Part shown: one piece after another, positions 53,703-63,610 of the stretch | Numbering within the stretch: position 1 is the stretch's first letter | How the letters are laid out: every line of letters starts with the position of its first letter | Assembly (NCBI RefSeq): GCF_018449545.1 | Contig: NZ_JAAVUR010000002.1 | Coordinates: 496,001-560,000 of the forward strand | Direction: 5' to 3' | Origin: Granulicella sp. dw_53 | GTDB taxonomy: Bacteria; Acidobacteriota; Terriglobia; Terriglobales; Acidobacteriaceae | Length of the DNA stretch: 64,000 bases | The notes under the pieces: model-generated | Database searches by the model: none | Told to the model about the DNA's origin: nothing | The model's input: the letters and a program-made list of their open reading frames with translations, nothing else | Program-made: the position numbers and the translations under genes

Positions 53703-55058
53703 CTATGAGTTGTTACGAAGCGTATCCGTCAGTTTCACTGCACCGAGCACGTTCGTGATGCGCTTGAGGTTGTATGCCATCGTCGCGAGTCCGATTTCGA
53801 TCTTTGCACCGGATGACCCACGCATCAACAGACGTGGATGTCCGAAGATACGGTACTTCATGGTAGCGAAGGGGATGCTCGACGGTGGATCGGCGCAGCC
53901 TCATCGCTTCTGGTGTCACCCGCTCCTGCATGCGGTTCAATGCGTCTTCGTACAGATGCCGAGCCAGGCCACGTCTTGGAGCCTGAGTGCAGCGTGACTT
54001 CAACGAACAGGAGCCGCAATCGACAGACGAAGCCTTATACATGGTGTAACGGTCTTTGTGATTGGTATGTTTCCGCAACAGTCTCTTATCACCAGGGCAG
54101 ACATAGGTATCGCTATCCGGTTCATAACGGAAGTCTGTACGACCGAAAAGAGTGCCATCGCCTGATTGTTTACTGTGCGCATGACAGGAACGTACGGCAC
54201 CATGTTTGCCGCTTCGCAGTATGCAACCTGTTCTCCATTGGAATAACCGGCGTCGGCCACTACCTTGAAGCTATCCATCTCAAGTGCCTTCTTAGCAGCC
54301 TCAGCCATCGGCTTCAGGCAACGGATATCAGATGCGTCGAGGGCCACTGCGTGTGCCACGATCAGTGCGTGTTCCGTATCGACGGCAGTTTGGACGTTGT
54401 ACGCCGGAAGGGCGGTCTGACGCACAAGCATATAGCCAGCGTCCGGTTCAGGATGCTGCTTCAGCTTTTCGAGCGCAGCTTGTACCGCAGCCGGATCAAT
54501 GTTTACCTGTTGTTTTTCGTCGGCTTTCTCGACACTATCAAGGTAACGTCGCAGAGCAAGTCGGTCGCGAACGCTATCGACGCTAGCCACAGCGCGAAAC
54601 TTCGAGCCATCGATTGCGATCCACTCACCTCGGATGAGTCCACAGCCGCGTGCAAAGCGGACAAGCTCTGCCCCAGCCGCCGTGACTGCATCGCGGTGCA
54701 TCCGACGGAATTCAGCGATACTCTTATGGCCTGGATACAAGCGTCCTATAAGCCACATCAACTCGACGTTTCAGCGGCACTCAGCTTCCAGGCGCCGCGA
54801 CGAGCGGATCTGGTTCAGATAGCCGTATAGATACAACTTCAACAAATCACGCGGATCGTAGCCAGGTCGTCCTGTCTCAGCCGCCTGTGCGCGCTCGAAG
54901 CCAAGCTGCGATATCGTGAGCTTCTTGACGAACGCGTCAATTACGCGGCACATATGGTCGGCTGGTACAAAATCGTCCAAAAATACAGGAAATAATGTTC
55001 CTTGATTTCGTCCCTCGCCCAGGATATAGCCCATAAGAAGAAATGCCTCCGCTAACAA
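53703..55058 (-). mobile_element. IS1182-family transposase, degraded
   Basis: The start (LFPVFLDDFVPADHMCRVID, GYDPRDLLKLYLYGYLN) and the DDE parts (GEWIAIDGSKFRAVAS, FKVVADAGYSNGEQ, RRSTVEH-PFATMKYRIFGHP) identify an IS1182-type transposase. Three lesions are visible. A TGA at 54771-54773 replaces a CGA-type codon after LEAECR in the same frame. A frameshift lies near 54080, and an extra C lies in the run after VEHP near 53880. The restored C-terminus ends at 53703 (VKLTDTLRNNS). The element ends were not found. Confidence 0.82.
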
Positions 55059-55121
55059 AGCAATCTTCTCAGGAATCCGTGTTTAAAAAGCCTTCCTTCT
55101 GAGTAATTAGGCAGCTCTTCT

Positions 55122-55655
55122 CTAACGCAGCGCAACAGATTGAGCATCCTTGAAATACTGCAAGCACGCGAGCAAATGGGTGCTCTCTCCGTCGACATTG
55201 CTCACGACAATACGAGGTAATTGCACTTTACCGCTGGGTGCCACAATGACCTCGTAAATTCCCCCGTCCGCTTGAACACCGTAGGCTTTCGCAATCGCTT
55301 GATCTGGGTCAGAAAGCAAGGGGAAGGTGAGGCCATTCTCATCGGCCCATTTCTGGTTGCTTTCGGGAGATGTACGGCCGATACCTATCACTGAAGCAGT
55401 GTAAGAGCTGTACTTCGCAAGATCGCGTTGAAGTTCGCGCGCAATGAGACCAATATCCTCGCTCGAATGATCTCCGAAGAAGAAGAGAATGACCCAATCT
55501 CCTTTGTACCCTTTGAGGGAGACCGGTGAGCCGGACTGTGACTTCAAACTGAAAGCTGGTGCTACATCTCCGGGCTCGGGAAGGCCGAAGGCGAAGGGGC
55601 TGACTGCCATTAATAGCGAGCAGACTACGATGCGATGTATAAGAGGGTATGTCAT
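55122..55655 (-). CDS. Exported redoxin of the AhpC/TSA family lacking the usual cysteine
   Basis: The 177-residue protein has a signal peptide (IVVCSLLMAVSPFAFG) and then a thioredoxin-like fold: GDVAPAFSLKSQSGSPVSL, WVILFFFGDHSSEDIGLIAREL, GLTFPLLSDPDQAIAKAYGV. At the place of the peroxidatic cysteine of peroxiredoxins it has DHSSED, with no Cys, so normal peroxidase chemistry is not expected. It starts 13 bases after the stop of the serine hydrolase gene and may be co-transcribed with it. Its role is unknown. Confidence 0.75.
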   Translation of the reverse strand: MTYPLIHRIVVCSLLMAVSPFAFGLPEPGDVAPAFSLKSQSGSPVSLKGYKGDWVILFFFGDHSSEDIGLIARELQRDLAKYSSYTASVIGIGRTSPESNQKWADENGLTFPLLSDPDQAIAKAYGVQADGGIYEVIVAPSGKVQLPRIVVSNVDGESTHLLACLQYFKDAQSVALR

Positions 55656-55668
55656 AGCGCGTCTCCGA

Positions 55669-57131
55669 TCACTTCTTCATTTCTTTGTAATCATGGCCGC
55701 CTTGATGCAGAACCAGATAATCCACCGTGCCCTTGTCGTCGGCATGAAATTCAATCTCAGCGTCAACTACCTTCATGAAAAACTTGGACTCTGATTCCGG
55801 GAAAATAGGGAATTTCTTCTGTCCGGTAGCCTGTGTGAAGAGTTGATCTCCTTCGAGTGTGTAGGCAATAGTAAAGGTCGGTGTTGCGATATAAGTCCCC
55901 ACATATCGCTCAAGCACGTTTCGATCAACCTTGGCTAATGTCCGGACAGCAGGTTGAAAATCAGGCCAGTCGTACTCTACTGCGATGCTTCGCATCACTT
56001 CGTTCGCGATTTCCAGCCCCCCAGCGGCGTTGGTCATGACGACCGCTCCGTCCCCATCCTTTTCGTAAGCAACAAACAGGCTCTGAAAGCCCTCATTCAC
56101 TCCTCCATGAGTAAAGTATGGCTTCGCGTCAGATCCTCCAACTTCGACACCGAGACCCCAGTGGTTCTTGCCAGGCGTGAGCATAGCGGTTGTCATTGCA
56201 GAATTGAGAACGTGATTCGATTGTCCCATCAAAGACCTTTGGACTTCTATGAGGTATTTCGCGAGATCGGAGGGAGTAGTCCACAAGCCAGCGGCAGCCA
56301 TTTCAGGATATGTATGCGCTCCCCCAGGTACGGGGTGACTATCAGTCATGTAGGGGATGGCTGCATCTGCCATCAGCGAAGGCGGCAATGGCTGCTCATA
56401 GGTACTATGTGTCATCCCAATGGGACCCAGAACCGTGCTTGCCATCAGCTTGGGAAAGACTCATGGGTCACGTCCAACAAAGTCTGCTGCATCACAGTAA
56501 ACCCGCCGCCCGAGTAGTTCCATTCGGCGCCGGGTATCTTCTCGATTCGAATCGGAGCTGTGTTTGCCGGCTTCGTGCCGTCCAGCACCTGTATCAGGGT
56601 GGGCAGCGGTGACCCGGCTGCGTAGCCGGGAAAACCATGCACCGTCATGCCCGCAGTATGAGTAAGCAATTCACGTAGAGTTACCGTGGCCCCTGGAGCC
56701 AAGGTGCTCGGAGGAATATGCCAGGATGTAAGCGCTTGATTGATATCTGCATCTAGCGAAAGCTTGCCAGTCTGTACCTGATGGAGCGCAGCCATCGCCG
56801 CCACAGGCTTGCTGATCGATCCGGCCTGAAAGAGCGTCTCCTTTGTTACCGGTTTTCCATCCGAGCCCCGAACGCCGAATCCTTCTGCCCACACCAAGGT
56901 GCCGTTGTGAACAACCGCAACGCTAACAGCCGGGATCTTTAGCTCTGCCATGCGCGCTACCAGGGTCTTGCATTCTCGGGGCTCACCTTGAACTAGCACT
57001 GGCGGCTGAAGGCAATCGGTCACAGGAGCGGCATGTGAGTTATCGCTTGCCACCAGAATTGGCTCAGAAGCTCGCACACTCGGCATTGTCACGAACATGA
57101 TCCCAATCCAAAGGAACGCCTTTATCTTCAT
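55669..57131 (-). pseudogene. Exported serine hydrolase (beta-lactamase family), frameshifted
   Basis: The first segment (57131-56445) has a signal peptide, the SxxK motif in LFQAGSISKPVAAMAAL, and the YSG motif in GAEWNYSGGGFTVM. It ends prematurely after DVTHESFPS. The second segment (56445-55669) continues in another frame as LMASTVLGPIGMTHSTYEQ and includes the HGG motif of FTHGGVNEGF and a lipocalin-like C-terminal domain. One missing base near 56450 explains both pieces; restored, it would be about 487 residues. It is close to class C beta-lactamase-like esterases or peptidases. A true sequence error cannot be excluded. Confidence 0.8.
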
Positions 57132-57790
57132 CTGTGATCCTCAATTTCCTCTTAACAACAACGCAAACAGAGTGACCGGAATGCTTCAATGACCGCTCAA
57201 GCCACTGTCTGTTCTTCGGTTTCCTTACAGCCTACGAAGGCTGAAGATGGATGTCCCAATATCCAGATAGACGGAAAGCTAAGCAAAAAGCTCGATTATT
57301 TATTCGCAAATTCAAATCATTTCGAAGTTAGCCTGCACTCGAATTGCCAAGCAGCCGACATCTCCAAGGGCGCGAACCTGCTCTATCGGGTCTGGACAAT
57401 GCATCGGTATTGATAAGCACACCTGCCGTTACTCGGCTCCCGGTCTGTCCCAACTCGCAAGTGGGATCGGCTACGATTTTCGCGATCGAAAAGTTTCGTA
57501 ACAGTCTCGTGTCCTGCCCGCAACGCCGACCCTGACAATTCCTGTGCGCTGACGCGCACGGATGCGGAAACCAAACCTCGCTGAGGGCTCCGCCCTGGCG
57601 CGGCGCAAGAGTTTCCCCATAATTTTTCTGCGAAAAATCACTGCGCTTCGCTTGCCTCCGCTTCGCTCCGGTGGGAGATACCCCTCTCTTGCGCCTTGCC
57701 GCCCCGCCTTCGCCAGGAGGCGTTCGGCATGTAGGGACATGCCACGCATGGCATGAAAAACAACGGCTCAGGCCAAGGAGGAAACACCCC
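57132..57790. other. Gap before the antirestriction gene
   Basis: No gene is supported in 659 bases. The right half is rich in short C/G-rich runs (CGCTTCGCTTGCCTCCG). A strong ribosome site AAGGAGGA is at 57775-57782. Confidence 0.45.
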
Positions 57791-58709
57791 ATGAAAGAGA
57801 GCCACCACCAACCTCGTCACCCCCGTCAATGAAACCCCAAAACAGCCGCAACCACGGCAGACGGCGAAAGAGATCATTGCCGCCAATGTAAAAAGCCTGA
57901 TCGAACAGCTTGAGGCCGGACACTCGGATGCGCTCACCGCCTATCTGAACGCCATGAGCCGTTTTCATTCGTATTCCTTCGGCAACGTCCTCGAAATCGC
58001 GAGACAGCGTCCCGGAGCAACGCGCGTGGCAGGCATGTATGCGTGGAACCAGCTTGGTCGCCGTGTGATAAAAGGCGAGAAGGGCATCCGCATTCTGGCT
58101 CCCATCATTGGCATCAAGCGCAAACGCGAGGAGGAGGCCGAGAAGGACATCACCAGGCAGAATATCCGCGTCCTCGTTGGCTTCCGCAATGCCTATGTCT
58201 TCGATGTGGCCCAGACCGAGGGAGCCGAGCTTCCCGCGATGCGCGAGGTCTACGGCGACGTTGGCGAGAACCACGACCGTCTTGTTTCCTTCATCGAGCA
58301 TCAGGGCATCGCGCTTGTCTATACAGATAACATCGCTCCCGCTCTCGGCATGAGCTATGGCGGACGCATCGCCATCCTGCCCGGTCAATCGAAGGCGGAA
58401 ACCTTCGCCACATTGGTCCATGAGCTGGCGCATGAAATGTTGCACAAGGCCGAACGCCGCACCACGACCACCAAGGTTGTGCGTGAAACCGAGGCCGAAG
58501 CCATCGCCTTTGTGGTTGGCAAAGCCGTAGGTCTGGAGGCCGGTTCCGCGAGCGCGGACTATATCCACCTGTACCACGGCAATGCTTCGCTTCTGGCCGA
58601 GAGTTTGGAGGTGATCCAGCAAACCTCCGCCGTCATCCTTGCCGCATTGCAGCCGCCAACCGCAGAACAGGCGGCGATGCCGGATGCAGAACTGGCGAAG
58701 GTGGCGTAG
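57791..58709 (+). CDS. ArdC-like antirestriction protein with ImmA/IrrE-type metallopeptidase domain
   Basis: The frame ending at 58709 shows an ArdC-type N-terminal ssDNA-binding part (SLIEQLEAGHSDALTAYLNA, NQLGRRVIKGEKGIRILAP) and a zinc metallopeptidase motif HELAHE at about 58420. It is open from 57795 but has no start codon until ATG 57954. The strong ribosome site and ATG at 57791 are one frame off, so a one-base lesion in the first few codons is likely; translation could also begin at 57954. Such genes accompany plasmids and integrative elements, here followed by parB. Confidence 0.75.
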
Positions 58710-58796
58710 CCCAATCTCCCCACCCACCGGAGCGGAGATAGGGAATCGTGTCCGCTCCACAAACTCAACGCAGCATCTCGCCCAAAGGAGGGCATC

Positions 58797-60470
58797 ATGC
58801 AGGACAGCAGCGCATTCCAATTCATCGCCATCGACCAGATTCATGAGTCCACCACTTACCCGCGCCAGACCTTCGAGCCGTCCAAACTGGACGAACTCGC
58901 CGAGTCGATCCGTCAGCACGGCCTCATTCAGCCCATCACCGTCCGTCCCAACAACGAAGGCTTCGAGATCGTAGCCGGGGCGAGGCGCTTCCGCGCCGCA
59001 CAGCTTGCCGAACTGTTTTCGCTCCCCGCCCGCATCGTGGAGCTGGACGATGCCGCCGCGATGGAGTGGCAGCTCGTTGAGAACTCGCAACGTGTGGACG
59101 TTCACCCTTACGAGGAGGCGCAGGGCTTTCAGCGCCTCTTAGACCTGCCCGGCTACGACGTGGCCGCGCTGGTGGCCAAGTCCGGCAAGAGCGCAGCCCA
59201 CATTTATGCGCGACTGTCTCTCCTGCAACTCATTCCCACTGTGGCCGAAGCGTTCGTGCAGGAACGCATCACCACCAGTCACGCCAACCTCATCGCCCGT
59301 CTCCCACAAGAGCATCAAGCCGATGCCTTCGAGAACTGCTAGCGCAAGGACTGGCAGGACAAGGAAGCGCACCTGCTTCCGTCTAAGCACCTCAGCGCAT
59401 GGATTCAGGCCAACCTCTATCTGAACCTTGCCGATGCTCCGTTCGATCGCGAAGACACCACTCTCAAAACCGAGGCCGGAGCCTGCGTCACCTGCCCCCG
59501 TCGCAGCGGCTTCAACACAAGTCTCTTTGCCGACGTGCAGGGTGACCAGTGCTTGGACGGTGCCTGCTTCCAAGCCAAGGTTACGGCGCACATCGACCGC
59601 GAGGTTGCCGCGCGGCCGGAGCTTGTCACCATCGAGACCGCATGGCGTTCGCCCAAGGAACAGCGTCCCGGCGCCCTCAACAAGAACCAGTACCGCGAAC
59701 TTGCGGAACCCGACAACCCCGACGCCGAGCCGCCGTACCCCAGCGCTAAATCCGCCATCGTCGTCTTCGGCAAGCATCTTGGACGCACGGTGACGGTCTG
59801 TCTGGACGACGAGTGCCCGGTACATACCAACCATGTCCCGAGCGTGTCTGTTGCCCCGCCGCCACCATCGATGCCAGCCGCTTCCGAAGAGGAGACGGAG
59901 GAAGAGACCGCGCAGCGCGAGGCTGACCATGAACAACGCATGGCCGAATATCAAGCCGAGCAAGACCGCCAAGCCGCCGAACGAAAAGCCGAGTTCAAGC
60001 GCCAACAGAAGAAGTATGAAGAGGAGACCAGACGACGCGAGAAGGCGCACAAAGCCCGTCTCGCCACCCTGGAACGCATCGTGGCACATGCACCCGCCTC
60101 GTTCGACGCCGCGCAGCTTCGCCTCTTCGTGGAACTGCTTTTGCACCTATCGCCCTATGGTCTCTTCGAGGAAGTGGCCGAGCACCTCGTCCAGGACCCC
60201 GACCACAACGATAAGACCGAGAATGAAATTCTCAGTGACGCATTAGTTGCCTGTGCCGATGACAAGCTGATGGGGTTTGTCCTTCGTCTCTTGCTCACTA
60301 CACACACCGACTTTCCGCTTGGGGAGCAACCCGACCTGCTCGCTAAAGCAGAAGCCGTCTTCGCTCCACCCAAGCCCAAGGTCGTCAAAGCCAAACAGAA
60401 AGAGAACAAGAAGCCCGTTGCCGTCTCGACGCCCGCCAAGAAGAAAGCGAGCCGCAAGAAAGCAGCCTAA
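58797..60470 (+). pseudogene. ParB/RepB-type partition protein interrupted by one amber codon
   Basis: The first part (58797-59342) is a ParB/sulfiredoxin domain with GFEIVAGARRFRAAQLAEL and MEWQLVENSQRVDVHPYEEA, followed by the helix-turn-helix region (KSAAHIYARLSLLQLIP). A TAG at 59340-59342 follows FENC; the same frame continues unbroken as RKDWQDKEAHLLPSK and on to 60470. A TGG-to-TAG change is the simplest explanation. The C-terminal half has a CxxC region (CVTCPRRSGFN), a long charged coiled coil (about residues 360-430) and a Lys-rich tail. Full length would be about 557 residues. An ICE or plasmid origin is inferred. Confidence 0.8.
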
Positions 60471-60487
60471 CCTCCCTCCGCAGCAAG

Positions 60488-60511
60488 GCCCCGGATTCGT
60501 CCGGGGCTTTT
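60488..60511 (+). terminator. Rho-independent terminator after parB
   Basis: GCCCCGGA-TTCG-TCCGGGGC followed by TTTT, 18 bases after the parB stop. Confidence 0.88.
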
Positions 60512-60655
60512 GCGGACGCCGGGAGAACCCCCTTCGGTTTCTCCCGGACTCTCTCCCCGCCTGCCTTCCGCCTCCGCTCGCCGGCTGCGCGGCGGAGACG
60601 TTCCCCCTCCGCGCCTTCCCCTTGGAAGCGCTTCGCGCAGTCAAGCGCACTGCCC

Positions 60656-61777
60656 CTACAAGGCGTTTTCGATGGGACGAACCTGAAGGATCGCTGTCCC
60701 AGACCCGAAGTACCGTTTCTTCATCCAGAAGGCTACGTTGACCAAGCCGATCAGGGCGGGGACTTCGATCAACGGACCGACAACGCCGACGAACGCCTCG
60801 CCTGAGTTCAGACCGAAGACCGCCACGGCAACGGCAATTGCAAACTCGAAGTTGTTTCCGGCAGCCGTGAAGGAGAGCGTTGCGGATTGCGCGTAGTTCG
60901 CCCCTAACTTCTTGCCCATCCAGAAGCTCACAAGGAACATGATGAGAAAGTAGATGACCAGTGGCACCGCGATCTTCACCACATCGAGGGGCAATCGCAC
61001 GATCAGGTCGCCCTTCAACGAGAACATGATCAGGATCGTGAAGAGCAAAGCAATGAGCGTGAGCGGGCTGATACGGGGGATAAAGCGGGTGCGATACCAG
61101 ACTTCGCCCTTGAGTCGGATCAGAACGAATCGCGTGAGAATTCCGGCGACGAAGGGAATGCCAAGGTAGAGGCCGACACTTTGGGCAATCTGGCCGATGC
61201 CGATATGCACGACGCTTCCTTCCAGGCCAAACCACTTAGGCAGCACTGTCAGAAACGCCCAAGCGTAAAGGCTGTAGAAGAGCACCTGGAACACGCTGTT
61301 AATGGCCACAAGACCCGCAACGTAGTCAGTGTCTCCTTCGGCTAGTTCATTCCAGACTAGGACCATCGCGATACATCGGGCGATGCCGATCAGGATCAAA
61401 CCACGCATGTACGCTGGTTCGCCCCGCAGAAAAGCGATGGCCAGGAGGAACATCAGGACCGGACCGATGATCCAATTCTGCGCGAGCGACAAGCCCAGGA
61501 CACGCTTGTTGCGAAAGACCTCTCCCAGCTTCTCGTATCGAACCTTCGCCAGTGGCGGGAACATCATGATGATGAGCCCGATGGCAATCGGAATGTTCGT
61601 TGTACCCGTCTGAAAACGGTTGACGAAGCTCGCGGAAGATGGGACGAAGTGACCGATCGCAACACCGATCGCCATCGCGAGGAAGATCCAGAGTGTCAGG
61701 AAGCGATCGAGAAAAGAGAGCTTCTTACGGGCAGCCGGGGCGCAGATCTGCCCTTGAGTAAAGGGGGCGGTGGACAT
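60656..61777 (-). CDS. acr3: Arsenite efflux transporter, ACR3 family
   Basis: The 373-residue protein has ten predicted membrane helices and the ACR3 signatures [39 protein letters not shown] (with the catalytic-type Cys in [12 protein letters not shown]) and [18 protein letters not shown]. It exports As(III) using the proton-motive force. Its ATG overlaps the arsR stop by one base (TGATG), so the two are translated together. The locus diverges from arsM-arsC. Confidence 0.93.
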   Translation of the reverse strand: MSTAPFTQGQICAPAARKKLSFLDRFLTLWIFLAMAIGVAIGHFVPSSASFVNRFQTGTTNIPIAIGLIIMMFPPLAKVRYEKLGEVFRNKRVLGLSLAQNWIIGPVLMFLLAIAFLRGEPAYMRGLILIGIARCIAMVLVWNELAEGDTDYVAGLVAINSVFQVLFYSLYAWAFLTVLPKWFGLEGSVVHIGIGQIAQSVGLYLGIPFVAGILTRFVLIRLKGEVWYRTRFIPRISPLTLIALLFTILIMFSLKGDLIVRLPLDVVKIAVPLVIYFLIMFLVSFWMGKKLGANYAQSATLSFTAAGNNFEFAIAVAVAVFGLNSGEAFVGVVGPLIEVPALIGLVNVAFWMKKRYFGSGTAILQVRPIENAL

Positions 61778-62187
61778 CAGCAGGTCTCGCAGGAAGATTC
61801 TTGAATCGTTGTCGGAAGTGGAGCGCCATCAAGGGATGCGTACTTCGAGGGAGAGCAACAGGCTTTCGTCAGTCGCGCACGATCCGCATTCATTGCCTTG
61901 TCTTCTTTGAGCCACCCAAGAGTCTGTTTGAGTATCTGCGCGGCTCCAAGGTGCGGAGGCGTCACGATCCGATAGTGCATCCACTTTCCTTCGCGCCGCG
62001 CAGCGACGATGCCCGCAGTGCGGAGATAAGCCAGATGTCTTGAAATCTTGGGCTGGGGTCCACCGAGAATCTCGACAAAGTAACAAACACAAACTTCCTG
62101 TTCGCCCATGAGGTTGAGGAGGCGCAGCCTGGTGTTGTCGCCAAGAGCCTGAAAGAACCGTTCGACATTGAATATCTGTTTCGCCAT
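61777..62187 (-). CDS. arsR: ArsR-family arsenic-responsive repressor
   Basis: The 136-residue protein has an ArsR winged helix ([38 protein letters not shown]). Cysteines at EVCVCYF near the first helices match the As(III)-sensing pair of classic ArsR proteins. Further cysteines near the end (KACCSPS, SSCETC) could add a second metal site. It should repress the overlapping divergent promoters at 62195-62233. It is co-transcribed with acr3. Confidence 0.92.
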   Translation of the reverse strand: MAKQIFNVERFFQALGDNTRLRLLNLMGEQEVCVCYFVEILGGPQPKISRHLAYLRTAGIVAARREGKWMHYRIVTPPHLGAAQILKQTLGWLKEDKAMNADRARLTKACCSPSKYASLDGAPLPTTIQESSCETC

Positions 62188-62194
62188 GACTTAA

Positions 62195-62233
62195 CGTATA
62201 CGCCTTGACGAATACGAAAGCAAGATATATAGT
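62195..62233. promoter_or_regulatory. Overlapping divergent promoters and ArsR operator
   Basis: Plus strand: TTGACG (62205-62210), a 17-base spacer and TATAGT (62228-62233) for arsM. Minus strand: TTGCTT (62223-62218), a 17-base spacer and TATACG (62200-62195) for arsR. CGTAT (62195-62199) and ATACG (62212-62216) form a dyad inside, a likely ArsR site controlling both. Confidence 0.7.
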
Positions 62234-62259
62234 CGCCTAAGCGAATGTGAGGAGGCAGC

Positions 62260-63150
62260 ATGTCAGAGCAACTCTTGGAATCGGTGAAGTCGAAGTACGG
62301 CGCGGTCGCACAAAGCACTCTCTGCAACGATCACGCCGGAGTTCAGGCGGTCGCGGAAGCGTTTGGATATACGGCAGAAGAATTGACCTCGATCCCCGCC
62401 GAAGCCAACATGGGACTCTCCTGCGGTAATCCGACTGCCACTGCCCACATCCGGGCGGGCGAAGTGGTCGTCGATCTCGGCTCGGGCGGTGGACTCGATG
62501 TGTTTCTCGCAGCGAGGATGGTCGGTCCATCTGGACGCGCCATTGGAATCGACATGACCACGGCCATGATCGAGCGCGCACGGACTAACGCCAGTGTCGG
62601 AGGCTACACCAACGTCGAGTTCTATCAATCCACCATCGATCAGATTCCCCTCCCGGACGCCTCCGTCGATTGCGTCATCTCCAACTGTGTCGTGAATCTC
62701 GCTCCCGACAAGCCTGCCGTCTTCCGTGAGATCGCTCGTATCCTCAAGCCGGGCGGAAGAGTCGCGATCAGTGATATCGCCCTCAAGCACGAACTCCCTG
62801 AAGCCGTTGCGCAAAGCATGGCCGCGTATGTGGGCTGCATTGCGGGAGCCATCAAGATCGATGACTACAAGAGCGGCCTGCTCGAAGCAGGCTTTGAGCA
62901 CGTCCAGATCGTAGACAGCGGTGCAGATCTAAACGCCTATGCCAAGGTTGAAAACCAGGCGGCCTGTTGCTCCCCTGCGATGGACGCGGCGAATCCTCTC
63001 CAGATCATTGAATCCGCTTGCTGTACCCCAGCGTCGGGTGAGACTTCACTGCACGACGACCTCACGGCCCTTCTCTCGCAGTACGACGTGAACGCCGCTG
63101 CAGCGAGTGTGAAGGTCTATGCCATCAAGCCTCTGACAAGAGAGTCCTAA
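62260..63150 (+). CDS. arsM: Arsenite S-adenosylmethionine methyltransferase
   Basis: The 296-residue protein has the SAM motif [20 protein letters not shown] and [14 protein letters not shown]. Cysteines of the ArsM active site are visible in [29 protein letters not shown] and AYVGCIAGA. The C-terminal tail has extra CC pairs (ACCSPA, SACCTPA) that may bind As(III). It methylates arsenite to volatile or less toxic forms. AGGAGG lies 8 bases before the ATG. It is the first gene of the plus-strand side of the ars locus. Confidence 0.93.
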   Translation: MSEQLLESVKSKYGAVAQSTLCNDHAGVQAVAEAFGYTAEELTSIPAEANMGLSCGNPTATAHIRAGEVVVDLGSGGGLDVFLAARMVGPSGRAIGIDMTTAMIERARTNASVGGYTNVEFYQSTIDQIPLPDASVDCVISNCVVNLAPDKPAVFREIARILKPGGRVAISDIALKHELPEAVAQSMAAYVGCIAGAIKIDDYKSGLLEAGFEHVQIVDSGADLNAYAKVENQAACCSPAMDAANPLQIIESACCTPASGETSLHDDLTALLSQYDVNAAAASVKVYAIKPLTRES

Positions 63151-63202
63151 GGTTGCTGTAACCCCGACCTGTTCCGATGGAAACGAGTCTGGAAGGAAAC
63201 AT

Positions 63203-63610
63203 ATGAAAACGATAATCTTTGCCTGCGTCCACAACGCTGGCCGCTCTCAGATGGCGGCGGCTTTCTTCAACCAGTTCGCCGACCCTGCGAAGGCAAGAGC
63301 CATATCCGCAGGAACGGAACCGGGATTGAGAGTGCATCCGGAGGTTCTGTCCGTTATGCACGAAGTCGGGATTGACCTTAGCAACGCGACGCCTCAGAAA
63401 CTAACGCAGGAACTTACGGAAGGTGCCTCACTGCTGATCACGATGGGCTGCGGCGACAAGTGCCCCTACGTCCCTGGCTTGCGCCGAGACGACTGGCCGC
63501 TCCCTGATCCCAAGGGTCTGCCTGCGGACGAAGTGCGCGGCATCCGTGATGACATCATGGGCAGAGTCAAGAATTTGATCGAGACCGAGGGAGCAGGGAA
63601 AATTAACTAG
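63203..63610 (+). CDS. arsC: Arsenate reductase, thioredoxin-coupled low-molecular-weight phosphatase type
   Basis: The 135-residue protein starts with the P-loop CVHNAGRSQ (CX5R), followed by AISAGTEPG and the acidic loop [10 protein letters not shown]. The second cysteine region ([13 protein letters not shown]) supplies the redox pair used with thioredoxin. It reduces arsenate to arsenite, which Acr3 exports or ArsM methylates. It follows arsM by 52 bases, probably in one transcript. Confidence 0.92.
   Translation: MKTIIFACVHNAGRSQMAAAFFNQFADPAKARAISAGTEPGLRVHPEVLSVMHEVGIDLSNATPQKLTQELTEGASLLITMGCGDKCPYVPGLRRDDWPLPDPKGLPADEVRGIRDDIMGRVKNLIETEGAGKIN

Noticed and set aside
53838..54830. A 330-codon plus-strand frame opposite the IS1182 remnant
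   Set aside because: The transposase motifs are on the minus strand; this frame has no motif of its own.
60243..61235. A minus-strand frame crossing the parB end, the terminator and the acr3 end
   Set aside because: It spans two real genes and a terminator, with no domain.
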